A stretch of 64,000 nt of DNA from Oenanthe sinensis (GCA_028671895.1 CM053802.1:14453631-14517630), one strand, 5' to 3'. Positions 36,564 to 49,047 are shown, counted from the stretch's first letter. Program-made: numbers and translations. Notes: generated from the letters alone by a model not told the origin.

Positions 36564-39436
36564 TCATGAGCTAGGATAGCTGGGACCACTGCAGAACAAT
36601 GAACTAAAACTATATGATGAAATTACACTCAACTCATTTGAAATAACCAGTCGACAAAAGTGCAGTCCTTGGTCAGTTGACCCTGAAATCAAACCACTTG
36701 TGGAAGATGCAGTTCCCGACTCAGTTGACCTTGACACAATAGCAGTTGATGAAAGCACATTACTCAAGCCAGTTGATCCTGAGACTTCCTGAGGAATGAT
36801 TGGAGCCTCAGTTTGATTCTTGTTTTCCATGTTTTGAGAAAAAATTTGCATCATATAGTAAGGAAATGCAGGGCAGCTGGTAGCTACTGGTGCAGGTTGA
36901 GGAATGGAATAGAATATACAGGAAGGAGGCTTGGTGATCCTGTGGGAGGTGCAGTGCCAGCAGTTCTCATTCTCACAACCAGCCTGTGACCATCAATTTG
37001 ATACCCGTTCATGTGCATTATGGCTAAGCTAGCAGCAGAGGGAGTATCAAAACTTACAAAGCCATGGTCTTTACTATAACCAGTTCTAAAATCTAATATG
37101 TCTCTTGATTGAGTGACTGTTCCAAATGGAGAAAAAAAAAAAGCTTATCATCTATGGTTTTGGGAAGATATCCAACATAGAGATCTGTTAAGCCTTCTCC
37201 ATTAAAGATGGACACTTGTGCTTCTGGCATAATACAGTTAGGCAGCTGGTAGCTACTGTAGCAGGTCAATGATCAGGATACACAGGAAGAAGGCTTGTGG
37301 CTGGTTGTCCTATGGCAGGTGCAGCTCCAGCTATTCTCACTGTTAGTCTGTGACCATCAATTTCGAATCCGTTCATGTGCATTATGGCTAAGCTCTCAGC
37401 AGAAGGGGTATCAAATTTCACAAAGCCCTTTACTATAACCAGTTGTCATATCTAATGTAACTCTTGATTGAGTGATTGTTCCAAATGGAGAAAAAAGCTC
37501 CCACAAACGAATATCATCTACGGTTTGGGGAAGAAATCCAATATAAAGATTTGCAGGATCTATTTCTCTGGAGGATTTAATTTTCAAGGTAGAAGGGGTT
37601 ACTAGACAACCAGAAGTGGGATGAGTAAAGCTTCCACACCTGTCACAAGCAGCCTTCAATGTAGTTTTCTTCTGAGGACAGGATAAATGACTGTGTCCTG
37701 TCTCCTTGCACACACTGCATGAGCTAATAAAATTTGCTGCTTTGAGATTATAGAGTTCCTGTAACTGAGCTTGCTTGTGACTGTTCATTTCATCTTCTAC
37801 TGGGATTAGCAGTTTCTCAACCATGCACACGGCAGCATCAAGAGATTTCTGATTAACTGCCTCTATGTAGACATACAAGTCTTCATCCGCAGAGGGATCA
37901 CCTTCATGTGCTAATTTGGAGGAAGTTTTAACTCTCACCCGTATCTTAGCCCCACTTTTCAACTCCATCCTCTTTTGCGTGTTTCCTTTCGGTCCGAGTA
38001 TAAGGCCAATAAAGTTATACGTTGGATATTCCTTCACTGGTATATACAGTTCTTTACAAATAATCGCATTCCTCTTAGCCAACTCAAAAAATATCCGATC
38101 ACGTTCTTTGATTAGTTTTTCAGGTGCATATACTCCTATTGCACGTTCCTCGTCTACTAATGAATTAAGTAAGCTGCTGATATTTGAAAAACTACTTTTT
38201 AACGATGCAACCTCTAAATCTAGTAAAGGCCCACACAACCGTTTGCGCAACTCAGCCAGCTGAAGAGGCTCTGCAATCTAGACACGGAATCATCAGCATC
38301 CCACATTCTTTTACCTTTTTCTAATTTTTCATCCTCTATAATTGTTTTTTTGCCATCTCCAGGATCTTGGTCCCATCTACTACGCCTTCGTTTGCCAGAA
38401 TCAGCCTGTTTTTTAAAATTCTCATTATCAACAACAGCCTCAAGTCCTCCTGGTTCACTATGATGATCTGAGCAGCACACTTGGTATTAAATTCTAGTTT
38501 AACAGCTTTGTCATACTTGCAATTCTTTTGCAGACCATAATTTTGTGAAAATGAAGGTCTGACTTAAGTGTTAACAACTATTCTCTGTTTTTCATTTGAA
38601 AAATTCTGATAGACTTTATCAGTCTCGTTTTCAGGATTTGGCTCAAACACACACTCTGCCGAGGGATCCTCATGTTCAGTAGCATCCTCCTCTTTACTTA
38701 AATCTTCCTTTTGATTATCCTCAGGCTTGATTTCACAGCCTTCCAACAGTTCCTCCTCAAGATCCTCTTCAGGTTCCTCCTCGGGATCATCTTCAGGTTC
38801 CTCTTCTGAGCCCCATTTACTACACCTCCTTTTCCCAGGACTAGCCTGTTTTCCAGAATTTTTAACAGCATCCTCAAACTCCAGGAGACAATGTTGATCA
38901 ATAGCAGCATACTTGATATTGAATTCTTGTTTAGAAGCTTCATCATACTTGCAATTCTTTTCAAGCCCATAATTTTGTGATAGAGAAGGTCTGACTGCTG
39001 TGCTAACCACTATCCTCAGTTTACCATCAGACAAATTCTGATGAACTTTATCAGCCCCACTCTCAGGTTTTGGCTCAAATGCACACTTTGTCAAGGGATC
39101 CTCATCTTCATGTTCAGTTGGTTGTTCAGCAGAAACAATTTCATTACTTAATTTGAAAGGATTAGCAAATTCTACAGCCTCTTTTTCATTACGTAATTTT
39201 TCGTCCATATCTAGGTCTTCTCCCTGTTCCTCCTCGGGATCCTCTTCCGGTTCCTCCTCGGGATCCTCTTCTGGTTCCTCCTCGGGATCCTCTTCTGAGT
39301 CCATTTCAGGCTCCTCATTGTCACTATCACCATTCTTCTGAAAAGGTCGAGAAAAATGTACTGAAGTATGCTTGTATTGTGCTGCCTCCAATTCCTTACC
39401 TTGTACCTCTAGTGATTTTTCTTTGAAAAGCCCCAT
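36564..39436 (-). pseudogene. Splicing-factor-1-like gene, copy a (broken)
   Basis: Homologous to the open copy c at 60,588-62,975. Coding starts at ATG 39,436 (MGLFKEK), 5 bp after a CCTGCATC-side splice acceptor. Order: acidic Glu/Pro repeats, an internally duplicated module containing SLSQNYGLEKNCKYDEA, a U2AF-ligand-like GKRRRSRWDQD, KH domain with GPKG, two CCHC knuckles, a first RRM and a second, decayed RRM, then a Ser/Thr-rich end (stop 36,564-36,566). Lesions include a nonsense codon at 38,564, frame changes near 38,470 and 38,280, a 5-bp deletion in RNP1 of the first RRM (near 37,430) and damage to the second RRM. It is 387 bp from SEND1 in convergent orientation. Confidence 0.88.
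39215..39300. repeat. 24-bp coding minisatellite in SF1-like copy a
   Basis: Three near-perfect 24-bp units (TTCCTCCTCGGGATCCTCTTC plus three bases) encode EEDPEEEP on the minus strand. It is the DNA basis of the acidic tract, and copy number can change by slippage. Confidence 0.85.
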
Positions 39437-39441
39437 CACAC

Positions 39442-41322
39442 CTGCATCATAAAAGACACAATAGACTTGTTTACTCTGATAATGATATATAAGTTTATAG
39501 ACGCACCTAAATTTCAAATATGAGTAAATAAACAACTTTATTGAAATGTTAAGCACCACCATCTAAAAATCTTGAGTGTGCCATAGGCCCGTATCATCTC
39601 AAACCGTAATCAATTTTGTAAATGTAACCAAAGAATTAAAGAAAAACCTGGTACATATGTAAATTACACGAAAGTAGAAAGCGCTAATATATCCAACCAA
39701 TCGAAAAAAATAAACATTAATTGGAAATAAAATAACACTAAAATAGTCAAACTGGCAGGAAAATTCGTAACAAATTAGAGATGTAAATTACTAACAAAAA
39801 TCAATAAAAAAATTGTAGATAACGATGCATGCAACGAATGAAACAATAGAATAAATCATGAGTCCTGAGAGTTGATATGCAATTAATTAGCCAAATTCCT
39901 GTGCCACCCCTTACCCATAATCCACTTCATAAATTTTTATCCAGATCCAGTCGGGCCAATTAATTAGCCCCCAAAATAATACTGCAAACTTCCAATGGAA
40001 ACCAAATTTTCCAGGCCGTAATGTATCTAGTTGCTATGAGAGTACACAAAAGTAGAAGAACTGAAGAGAATTTGGGTTTTGAATTGCTTGTAATTAGAGA
40101 TAGTAGGAACAGAAATGTAAGGCTTTCAAGTGGCCAAACTCACTCCCAAGGAACACACTGAGAACCTAATTTTCCGAATGAATTCCTGATTCCCCTCCCC
40201 TTCTATATTTGTACTGCCTGTCTGCCTCATTTCTCTTCACTCTTTCTTTCTCCATAACTAACTTCCCTGATATGTATATATACCTTCATCTAGTGAGTAT
40301 ACTATGCATACCTCTTATTAGTATCATAATTAAATTATGGTGGGTTGCCTGATTTGCCTTCTTTGTCACCTAGAGTAAGTGATCCCAATATCAAGTCCTT
40401 CATTGAACAGCCTGTTCTGCTACAATTTCCCCAGAATTAATCGCTAAATGAATCAGATCATTATAGTACATTGTAAAGTAGTCACTACAAACACAACCTG
40501 CTTATTATATTCAGTTTTTTTTATTAAAAAAGGACTTTTACAGCCACATTTACGATTCATAAACCATACCAGCATCCTCATTCGCAATAACTATACAAGT
40601 CAATAAAATCGTTGTTAACCAATACATCTTTTCCCCAACTCTTCATACTTATCCAACTATTCGTGTCTCACACTCGACAGTTGGACTTGAGTATGACCAC
40701 CCAACACTTCATTTTAGGCCAAAAAAATGCATAATATTCCTAATATTATCAAATCCATGCACTCAAACACTTAACTATCTTCCACACTTCCAATCAAGCC
40801 CAGGTAACACTAAAAATCAAGGGTTTGTCAAAACCCTAAACATATTCCAAGAAAATGACACCACAAGTACAAAAAAATTAATACACACAAACAACAAAAA
40901 CATAAAATACCCTGAAATAATAAGCTTCATCTGTTCCCATATATAAAATCACAAAACTTACAAGTACATAAAAATGATGTGACAAAAAGGGCTAGCACAA
41001 AAAAGTTCAATCATACCAAAATGTATAATATTTAGTTATTTACACATGCATATACATTTATATATAAGAGTATAATACCTGTGGTGAATGAAAGTGGGAT
41101 GTTGGCTACTCTTCTCCTTGTTCTTTTTCAGTGGTTTAGTATACTAAGCCTGGACATGCCCATTTAATATATACACACATACATACATATGTGTATAATT
41201 GTAGATATATAGTACAAGAATGCTAAAGGTGGTGCTTGTGCTGCTGCAGCTGAAAATGTGTGTATTGTTTCTTGTTTGTATGTCTATTTAAGGACACTCA
41301 ACAGTCATCACTCTTTCTAATA
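39442..41322 (-). promoter_or_regulatory. Intron 1, untranslated first exon and promoter of SF1-like copy a
   Basis: The coding exon begins at an acceptor at about 39,441/39,442. A candidate 5' UTR exon ends at 41,079 with donor CACAG/GTATTAT and extends upstream to about 41,160, leaving a 1.6-kb intron. TATA-like TATATATTAAATG lies at about 41,160-41,180. The stretch 40,390-41,322 is closely matched at about 55,830-56,660, so copy b kept the same promoter and first exon. Confidence 0.5.
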
Positions 41323-41550
41323 CACGGTGTTTGGGGAAACTTTTTTCCAGAATAAGTCAACTTATTTTAAGACAAAATTAGAGATTCTTAATTTTTTTCT
41401 GAAAAAAGTTAACTTTTTTTTGTAACTTATAGAATCTCAAATATACATTAAATACTTGTATAAAAAACATTTATCAAAATATGAAATTTTTACCCGAAAA
41501 TAAGTCCAAAATGACTTATTTTAAGGCAGGTCAAACATGCCAATAATTTG
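41323..41550. mobile_element. Possible MITE in promoter of SF1-like copy a
   Basis: ACGGTGTTTGGGG at the left and GGTCAAACATGCC at the right form an imperfect inverted pair of the GTGTTTGG type seen in many plant MITEs. The interior has inverted GACTTATTTTAAG-like arms. The boundaries are approximate. Confidence 0.45.
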
Positions 41551-42019
41551 TTAGCTGTTAAACCGTATTATATTATTATTATTATTTATTTTTTATTTAA
41601 AGAACATTTTATTTTACAGGCAAAATTTAGAGAATATTATGTAATAATTAGACTAATTATATGTATTATTGGATTGCGTAAATTTTTTAAACTTATTTAT
41701 CGAAAAAAATTATGAACGGATTAATTGTAATATTTTTTATTTTAACCGTAAAACTAATTTCATGCAAGTATTTAACTGTAATATTTAACGTGAGTATTTA
41801 ATCATAGGTAGTTTAGTTTTTATCAATATTTTCAAGTCAGCTAATATCATTTTTTTTTAAATTATTTGTATCTAAAATTAAATAATTTTAGGTTAAATTT
41901 TGAAATTTCTTAGTTTTACTTGACTTTTAAAATTTCATGTTTATTAAAAATTTTGACTCGAGGGAAAAAAATGTATATACAAATTTGTGCATAGATACAA
42001 ATTATCGTATTGATTTTGA
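41551..42019. other. AT-rich spacer
   Basis: No coding, repeat or RNA signal recognised between the possible MITE and the SEND1 fragment. Confidence 0.4.
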
Positions 42020-42260
42020 ATCTGGTGGACTCTAGTTGAAATGTTTAATGAAGCAGCAAAAATTCTTATGGCCTTGTATTTTACTTGTATTGTGAATCTT
42101 GTTCTTGTGTTTGTTCATTCCTTTCTACAGTCTTACCATTATATTATAACTACAGATGCCAGTCAGGTGAACACATTGATGAACTTAAAACCTCTACAGT
42201 ACCTTTTTTTCAAGGGAAAACCTCTACAGTACCAACTGATATTATTAAGTTGTAACAATT
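42020..42260 (+). pseudogene. SEND1 exon-13 fragment from a segmental duplication
   Basis: The stretch before 42,156 matches late SEND1 intron sequence (GAAATGTTTAATGAAGCA, also seen near 14,743; the TCTTACCATTATATTATAAC stretch near 34,941). 42,156-42,243 is exon 13 with an internal deletion that fuses ATGCCAGTCAGGTG to AACACATTGATG. It lies about 255 bp from the stop of SF1-like copy b, in the same convergent layout as SEND1 and copy a. Confidence 0.85.
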
Positions 42261-42514
42261 TAATATGAACTTTCAGAGAAGTGGTTTTTTTTGTCAAGAA
42301 GCTTGTTATGGGAAATGAACCAATTCAGATTATTTGTCACAGGTTAATGATAACGTGTATGAACACATCATGAAGTTGAACATAAAAAACCTTGCATTAA
42401 ATCTTTAACAAGAATAATGCATTTTGCAGAAACGGAGATAATGAGTCCGGGATGAAGTGGGGTGGGTGTATACAACGTTTTAACGTAAAGTGCGACTAGA
42501 ATCCTGAACCAGGA

Positions 42515-42636
42515 CTATTTGGAATCACCACAGAACAACGAATTAAAGCTATATGATGATATCACACTCCTCGACTCAGCTGATGTTGCAACCAAACCAT
42601 TTGAGGGAGGCTCAGTCCTTGATTTAGTAGTTCCCA
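42515..42636 (-). pseudogene. C-terminal piece of SF1-like copy b, cut off by the MULE
   Basis: Reads in frame to the TAG at 42,515-42,517 and matches the Ser-rich end of copy a (ISSYSFNSLFCGD here, ISSYSFSSLFCSG there). It continues the frame of 53,202 onward once the MULE and one copy of the 9-bp duplication are removed. This proves that the element sits in the last part of this reading frame. Confidence 0.88.
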
Positions 42637-43025
42637 GGCTCCATTTCGGTCATGGTACAGAGACTGAATTCATGTATCAAATATAGCACAGATGTTGAAA
42701 TGTTTTCAAGAATGGTACAGCTAACCCCCCATTTTGGCGAACACAGGGAAATGAGTAATGTAGGTACATTAAGCTTATTAGGTAGTGTGTTTGCCCGGTG
42801 CAACGGCGAACATTTTACGAAATTAAATTATTGTGTTTGCATTTTCCCATGGCGAACAGCCTAAATTATTAATTGTTGTGTATGCAGTGTGGAACGGCGA
42901 ACACATGAAAAACAATTCAATTGTATTTACAGTGTGGCACGGCGAACACATGTGAATTGGCTGACAACCAAAACGACGTCGTTTTGGTTGATAGTTTTAA
43001 AACCTAAACTAAAAGCAGCCGCACA
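42637..43025 (+). repeat. MULE left terminal inverted repeat
   Basis: Pairs with 52,799-53,201. Beyond the outer ~80 bp it holds five copies of GGCGAACA (near 42,735, 42,804, 42,851, 42,895 and 42,943) and then an ACGACGTCGT palindrome near 42,972. Repeated subterminal motifs are candidates for transposase binding. The inner part leads directly into the 5' UTR of MURA and probably holds its promoter. Confidence 0.9.
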
Positions 43026-43638
43026 TTTACGCACCTTATCTTATCCCTTTGCCACATTTCAAAGGCAGCTCTCTCTGTATAATTCACCGTCCACTTCGTT
43101 CATTTCTTCACAGCTGCAATATTAACAAGGTACGTTTTCTATTCGATCTCTTTATATCTTACATAATATTTGTTTAATTTCTATCTGCTGCCTATGATAA
43201 GTTATATTCATTTCTGTCTTTGTGCTCTATGTGCTTATAGTATCCTAATACTGTGTAGCTTATAGTATTCTAATACTGTGTTAATTGAAATGTTAAATAT
43301 AAAGAATCCATAATTAGAATAAGATTGAGATTGTCTTTGTGCTCTATCTATATTAATACGTACGGCTAATGATGTGTTAATTGAGTATGTTAAATATAAA
43401 GAATCCATAATTAGACTAAGTTTGAGATGAAAATGTGTATACATAAAATAATTAGACTAATTTTGGAGTGAACAAATCTGTTAGTGATATAATTTGTTAG
43501 TTTGTTAATAATAATTTGTTAAAAATTTATTAATATATGTTTAGTTATAAGAAAAAAATGTTTTTGATAATTTGTTAATTATTTATTAATATATGTTTGT
43601 TAATAAATAATTTTAAAAATTGTTTAAAATATAGGATA
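43026..43638 (+). promoter_or_regulatory. MURA 5' leader with probable intron
   Basis: A GTACGT donor after AACAAG at about 43,131 and an ATATAG acceptor at about 43,634 define a likely 5' UTR intron of roughly 500 bp ending four bases before the MURA ATG. Two short direct repeats (TTAAATATAAAGAATCCATAA) occur at about 43,293 and 43,389. Confidence 0.5.
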
Positions 43639-46504
43639 ATGGAAGATCTGGTGAATGTAAATTTTTTTTGGGGTGGTGAAATAATTCGACGGGATGAGGA
43701 TATAAGATATTCTATAGATCCTAAAAAAATGCAGTATATTAAATGGGGAACCTCTTATGATGAGTTGAAGGAGATTGTGTATCGAAATATGCAGATTAGT
43801 AGTTCACATTGGAACGTGAAGATGAGGTTTAAATATCCTCAATTAGGTCTTGGTAATGTAGTTTGTGGATATTACATTGGTGGTGTTAATTGCGATGATG
43901 ATGTGAGGAGGATGCTGAGTGTTCCTAGGCAGATACAGATGGGGATGGGTGATGTATCTTTATTTGTGGATGCTGAAAAAATAATACAAGATGATGTGTT
44001 TTCATATGATCAGGGCGGTTATTCACAACCTAGCCAACCCACACAATCAAGTTACGAGACAATGTATGATAGGAGTGGGTTGCCAGATTATGGTATGGCG
44101 GGTTGGTCAGATTATTATTTTAGTGGGGGAGGTAACAGTGAGCCGTATGTTGGCGGATCTAGTAGTCATGCATTTGAGGAATATGGTGGCGGTTCAAGTA
44201 GTCGTCAATTTGAGGAGTATGGTGCTGGTTCAAGCAGGAATGTGTTCAGCACTAATGAAGATGGAGTTGGACATTTTTATGGACACAATGCTGGTGTGAT
44301 CTTGTCTCCCCCACGCGATCCATTTACATTGACGGCTGGTAGAAATTTGGCCCTCGTCAATGAAAATGAAGAATATGAGCAGTATAGTTCTAGTGGTGAG
44401 GATTTTTTAGAAGATGACAGCGAAGATGACTCAGACGATGAGGTAGATTTGGGACTGAATTTGAGAGGTATTGAGCAAGAAGACCATGGTCCACTGACAG
44501 GACCCCATGTTCCAATGGCAGCCTTCTTTGAGAATGAGGAGTATACACCAATTACAGTGACGAATCCGGGTGAGATGTTGACTGTTTTTGATCCTCGAAA
44601 TGCAAATTTCACAGTGGGAACATTATTCCGTGACAAGGATACATTAGTTGCAGCAGTAAGAGAGGTTCACATCAACAGTGACAGGAATTATAAAGTTGTG
44701 AGGAGTAATCGTACTCAGTTCATTGCAAAGTGTGAATTGAGTGACGACTGTCCTTGGAGGTTGCGAGCTGCTTTGATGAAGAAGCATGGAATGTGGGAAA
44801 TAACAAAGGTCAGAGAAATGCACACATGCGTTAACAACCAGCCGTTGCAGGATCACCGCCGTATTTCAGCAAAATTAATTTCAAGACTTGTGAAACCACA
44901 TGTAAGTTTTATAAGTTACCAATATTCATTAATTTTTTAGTACAAATATAGTAGTTGTGTTGATTTGATCTTATTAAATAATGTAACAGGTGATGGAGAG
45001 GCCAAATTTGCCAATCATGACTGTTATGAACATGGTAAACGATGAATACCACCATCGTGTTAGTTACTTAAGAGCATGGAGGGGAAAACAGGCAGCAATT
45101 GAGGAGGTCTATGGTAAATGGAGCATGACATATTCTGCTCTCCCTATGTTCTTTACGGCTTTGGTACATGCTAATCCAGGCAGTGTAGTTAAGATTGCTG
45201 CTGTCCCTCATGAAACAGTCCAGCACACTTCTGTATGCAAGAGAATATTTTGGTGTCTGAAAGCAATGAAGGATGGTTGGCAGCATGCACGTCCCGTAAT
45301 TTCAATAGATGGAACGTTTTTGAAGGGGAGGTACAAGGGAAAACTCCTTATTGCCATGGGAGTTGATTCGAACAATCACCAATATCCCATTTGTTATGCC
45401 TTGGTTGAGGAGGAGACATATGAGAACTGGTCTTGGTTTTTGAAGCTGCTCCGTAAACATGTTTGCAAGGAAAGACATGGAGTGTGCATAATATCAGATC
45501 GTGCACCAAGTATTCTTGCAGCAATGAGGGACATGAGGAATGGATTTACGCAACCGTATGGCGTGCATAGGTTCTGCTTGTTCCACGTGAGAAGTAACTT
45601 TTCATCACAGCACCCCGGTGGAGAGTTGAAGAAGTTGATGTGGTTAGCTGGGGTAACCACACAAGTTAGGAAACATGATTCTTACATGAAAAGAATAGGG
45701 CAGATATCTCTTCCCGCATTGCAGTACCTTCAGAACATTCCTGCAGAAATGTGGACCTTGTGTCACGACACCGGTGGAGCTCGATATGGGCAAAGTACCA
45801 CTAATATAATGGAAGGTTTTAATGGTAACATTAGAATGGCTCGTTTCCTTCCAGTGACGGCGATGATGGAGTATATCTTCTACAGGACTGTGAAGATAGT
45901 GAACACACAAAGGAACATTGCCGAGGAAAGCCTGCAAAAGGGTGAAGAGTTGTGCGCGAGGACGAGTACAATGTTATCAAAAAATTTAGAGAAAGCTACT
46001 GCACATAGGGTTGAGACCTATAGTCGTCAGATGGGGATCTATCAAGTGACGACACACCGATATCATGTTAAATCGGTGTGGAAAGGTGGTAACAAACAGA
46101 ATGTAGATATTAGTAAACGTAGTTGCACCTGTGGCAAATGGACGTGCCACCATTTACCCTGTTCTCATGTTGTGGCAGGTTGTATGGCAAACAACATAAA
46201 CTGGAAGCAGTGGATAGAGCCTTACCATTACTCCTCACAGTTGCAGAAGTTGTGGGAACCTATTATCTTTCCTTTGGCATCTACCCAGTATTGGAATTAT
46301 GCATTGCCCAGGCGTTGGCAACAGTATGGGACGTTAGTAGGTGATGAAACCTTGATGAAGGTAAAGAAGAAAAGAGGTGATAAGGGGCAATCAGTTAGAA
46401 TTAGAACTGAGATGGACGGTCCCAGGACGACGATGAGGTGCAGTCGTTGTAAGCAAGAAGGACATACTAGGCGCAGTGCAAGATGTCCAGAACGTGCAGA
46501 TTAA
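43639..46504 (+). CDS. mudrA: MULE transposase, MURA type
   Basis: Two exons, 43,639-44,901 and 44,990-46,504 (GTAAGT...AACAG, phase 0), give 925 aa. The ATG at 43,639 is chosen because it follows the leader-intron acceptor. Layout: N-terminal PB1-like region (1 to about 115), Gly/Ser-rich linker with repeated FEEYG units, acidic stretch, MuDR DNA-binding region with a WRKY/GCM-like zinc finger (CELSDDCPWRL...HTC, about 355-400), MULE transposase core with D528 (SIDGTF), D591 (IISDRA) and E696 (TTNIMEGFN), SWIM finger (CTCGKWTC...CSH) and a C-terminal zinc knuckle (CSRCKQEGH...C). It catalyses cut-and-paste transposition in the nucleus. All catalytic residues expected for the family are present and no stop or frameshift is seen. 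Confidence 0.93.
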
Positions 46505-46766
46505 GTATCTATATTTAAAATGTAATATGTTTATTGTTATTTATCTCTATGGATCATAATTGTAATACGTATTTATCTGTGTGTTTTATCATTTTCCTAA
46601 ATTTCAATTAATTGATCCCCGGTCATTTATAGTTTAACATTGTAATTTAATAAAGGTAAGTGCCTTTATCTTGAATTTCTTTGCTAAATATCTTCTGAAA
46701 CATATTCTGTCTCCGTTTCTGTGTCAGACACGTACTCATCAGTTGCATAACTTGGAATTTGCAGAT

Positions 46767-47156
46767 ATGGATAAGGGAAAAAGTATAACGGAGAATGATT
46801 GTTCCCCGGTTTATCAGCTTAATTCGAATAAATTTTGTGCCAATCAACGCATGAAGAAGAAAGTCGAGAAAAAATCTGTATACTCGAAAGCTTTAGACGT
46901 ATATTGCAAGAAAATGAAAGAGATACATAAACGGTACAAGGCAGGGAAGATCTCATACTCGTCGATGAAAATAGAGGAACAGAAAGCAATTAATAAAATT
47001 GAAATTGCACAATCAGAAGAAACGGATCTTGACCAGCAAATGAAATATGAATGAGAGAAGATGGAAGAACTTGCTCAACCTCATAACATTAATGAAGATG
47101 CAGAGGAAAGTCCTGATGAAGATGTAACAAAACCAGTTGACTTGAGTGCTTTTTGA
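46767..47156 (+). pseudogene. MULE accessory ORF 1 (basic, one in-frame stop)
   Basis: An ATG (MDKGKSITEND) follows a likely leader intron (AAAG/GTAAGT at about 46,654; TTTGCAG at 46,764). After 95 codons of Lys-rich, helical sequence a TGA occurs at 47,052-47,054. The same frame continues 33 more protein-like codons, ending VDLSAF and TGA at 47,156. Either the 95-aa form is made or the gene is mutated. The start resembles accessory ORF 2 (MDKGKK). I do not recognise a domain. Its position after MURA on the same strand recalls the extra genes of autonomous MULEs. Confidence 0.5.
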
Positions 47157-47818
47157 TAAGTTGTATTCTTACTCCGATGTAGTTGTAACATGTTGTGAAA
47201 TGTAGAAAATGAAGTCTACACGTTACAATTATTATTCCCTGAAAAAGGAAGAAAATCTACTTTTCAATATTTTTGGTGTTTTCCGGCATACTTTTAGGGG
47301 GTTAAAATTAAAGTCCACAAGTGAAAATTATTAATCTCTACAAACATAAAAATTGTGTCCTTTTAACAACCAATGAAATAAAAGCTGTAAAAGCTAACTT
47401 ATTTTATTAAAAGCATACGTTGCTTTCGAAGATATGGAGAAGGGAAAAAGTCCATTGGTCATGTCAACTATAAAGTGAATTTTGTGTGTCAAAAGTGAAT
47501 GGTCACTGTGCAAAAATAAAGTAATGTACTGCAATGTTGTAAAAGTCGATAGGTCTTATCATATACCAGCAAAGAAAAATTAAAGCTCTGCAAAGTTAAA
47601 AATCCCGATAGGTCTTGTCAATTATCTATAACAAGGACTAACTGTGCAAAGTAATTAATGTTTAATCACATGCCAACCGAAGTTAGGTTTCTTATTTCCC
47701 TATAAATTTTCATATTTGAGTAAAGGTAATGAAGGGAGTATAACTTTCAGAGGTTGCATATACTTGTACACTTTTTTACTAATATTTTTAATAATATATT
47801 GTAGGTAAGGTGCATAAA
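47157..47818. other. Spacer with a third MxKGK start
   Basis: No full gene. ATGGAGAAGGGAAAAAGTCC at about 47,433 resembles the first codons of both accessory ORFs but stops after 14 codons, suggesting a relic of a duplicated leader plus start. A TTGTAG acceptor lies just before accessory ORF 2. Confidence 0.4.
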
Positions 47819-48313
47819 ATGGATAAGGGAAAGAAACCAATGAATCCGGAAGATGTGAGTGAAAAGAGGGGTAAGAAAGCTATGCTGAACAAATTTCTAA
47901 GTCTACCTGGGGTTACAAGCCTGAAAAGTATTGGGGAGTCGGTTGGAAAGATCTCTGCAGCTGAAAGGGAGAAAAGAATGCGGGAGTATCAAACGAGGAG
48001 TTTGGAAAAGAAAAAGGCCCTGGTCATGAAGGAAAGGAAAGAAAAGTTAGGTAAAGACTGGGTACCAACCCAATTAGAATATTGGCACTTCCCTGCTGAC
48101 GCGGGTCCTATTATGGATGAGAGTCTAAATGCAAAGTGGAAGGTGAATGCAGATAGGGATGCGAATCGCATAAGTGAAACGGAAAGAAGAGTTGCGTTGG
48201 ACAAAATTCATCAAGACTATCGCGCCAGATACAAGGAAATTGAGGAACGCGAGTTTCTTGACTGGTGGGCATCTCATCCAAATGGCGAAGCTGAAGATGA
48301 CAGTTCTGACTAA
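47819..48313 (+). CDS. MULE accessory ORF 2 (164 aa, function unknown)
   Basis: An ATG at 47,819 (MDKGKKPMNPED) follows a probable acceptor. An in-frame GTG nine bases upstream is not needed. The protein is basic and helical: a Lys-rich N-terminus, a charged central segment (AAEREKRMREYQTR) likely to form a coiled coil, then WVPTQLEYWHFPADAGP, and an acidic end (EAEDDSSD). No known domain was recognised. The MDKGK start is shared with accessory ORF 1. The gene is uninterrupted and lies between MURA and the convergent PMD gene, so it may be an accessory transposition factor. This is inference. Confidence 0.6.
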   Translation: MDKGKKPMNPEDVSEKRGKKAMLNKFLSLPGVTSLKSIGESVGKISAAEREKRMREYQTRSLEKKKALVMKERKEKLGKDWVPTQLEYWHFPADAGPIMDESLNAKWKVNADRDANRISETERRVALDKIHQDYRARYKEIEEREFLDWWASHPNGEAEDDSSD

Positions 48314-49047
48314 TGAATTATGAAGATGCCAAAAATAAAGATGACTTGTTCACTGTTTTTTTATTTATGTAATGTTTATGTTGATTGTCTTCTATAGTTT
48401 TGATGTATTCTATGTACCTTTCATGAATTTTCAATGTTTATGTTCATGTGCTTTTGAAGCATTAATCATTAAGTAAGTTTTGAACTAAAAATGTTTATTC
48501 TGGGTCATATTTAGGGGGTTAAACAGTGGTTGAAATAAATTTAAATTTTAAATTTTCTCATTGTTAGAAAGTCCCTATTATATCTAAATGTTGTTTAAAA
48601 AAGTGGTTAAAAATTTTTTGATTTTTTTGGGGGGTTAAAAAGTGGTTAAAAAAAATTCACATTTTATATTTGTATTAGATTACTACTATTTTAAAGTCCC
48701 CAATATAGCTAAATGTTGTGAAATAGAAAAAATGAATTCAACATGTAACAATTATTAATCCAGACAAACATAAAAAACAAGTTTTTCATAGAAATAAACA
48801 AACCAACCCAAATTTAAAGTACAGATAGTTTGACGAGTAATACAGAATGATAACTTAATAACCAAACTACTCGAGCATAACCAAATCACTACAAGATATG
48901 GCTGCCTGTAAAACATATCCTACCTTTACCTTTAACATGTCTCCGTGGTTGTTGTCTCTGCTGCGTATTATCACCTTGTGGATCTATAACTAGAGAACTA
49001 AATGCGTTACTCTGCGATTGAAACACCTCAAATCCACGAATAGGCGT
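48314..49047. other. Convergent spacer inside the MULE
   Basis: An interval between accessory ORF 2 (+) and the PMD gene (-) with short internal repeats (GGGGTTAAA followed by AGTGGTTAAA, near 48,515-48,650). No coding was recognised apart from the 3' end of the PMD transcript. Confidence 0.5.

Noticed and set aside
39153..39341. Plus-strand Ser/Gly-rich frame, and a similar Ser-rich one at 62,467-62,853.
   Set aside because: These are antisense readings of the Glu-rich coding tracts of SF1-like copies a and c.
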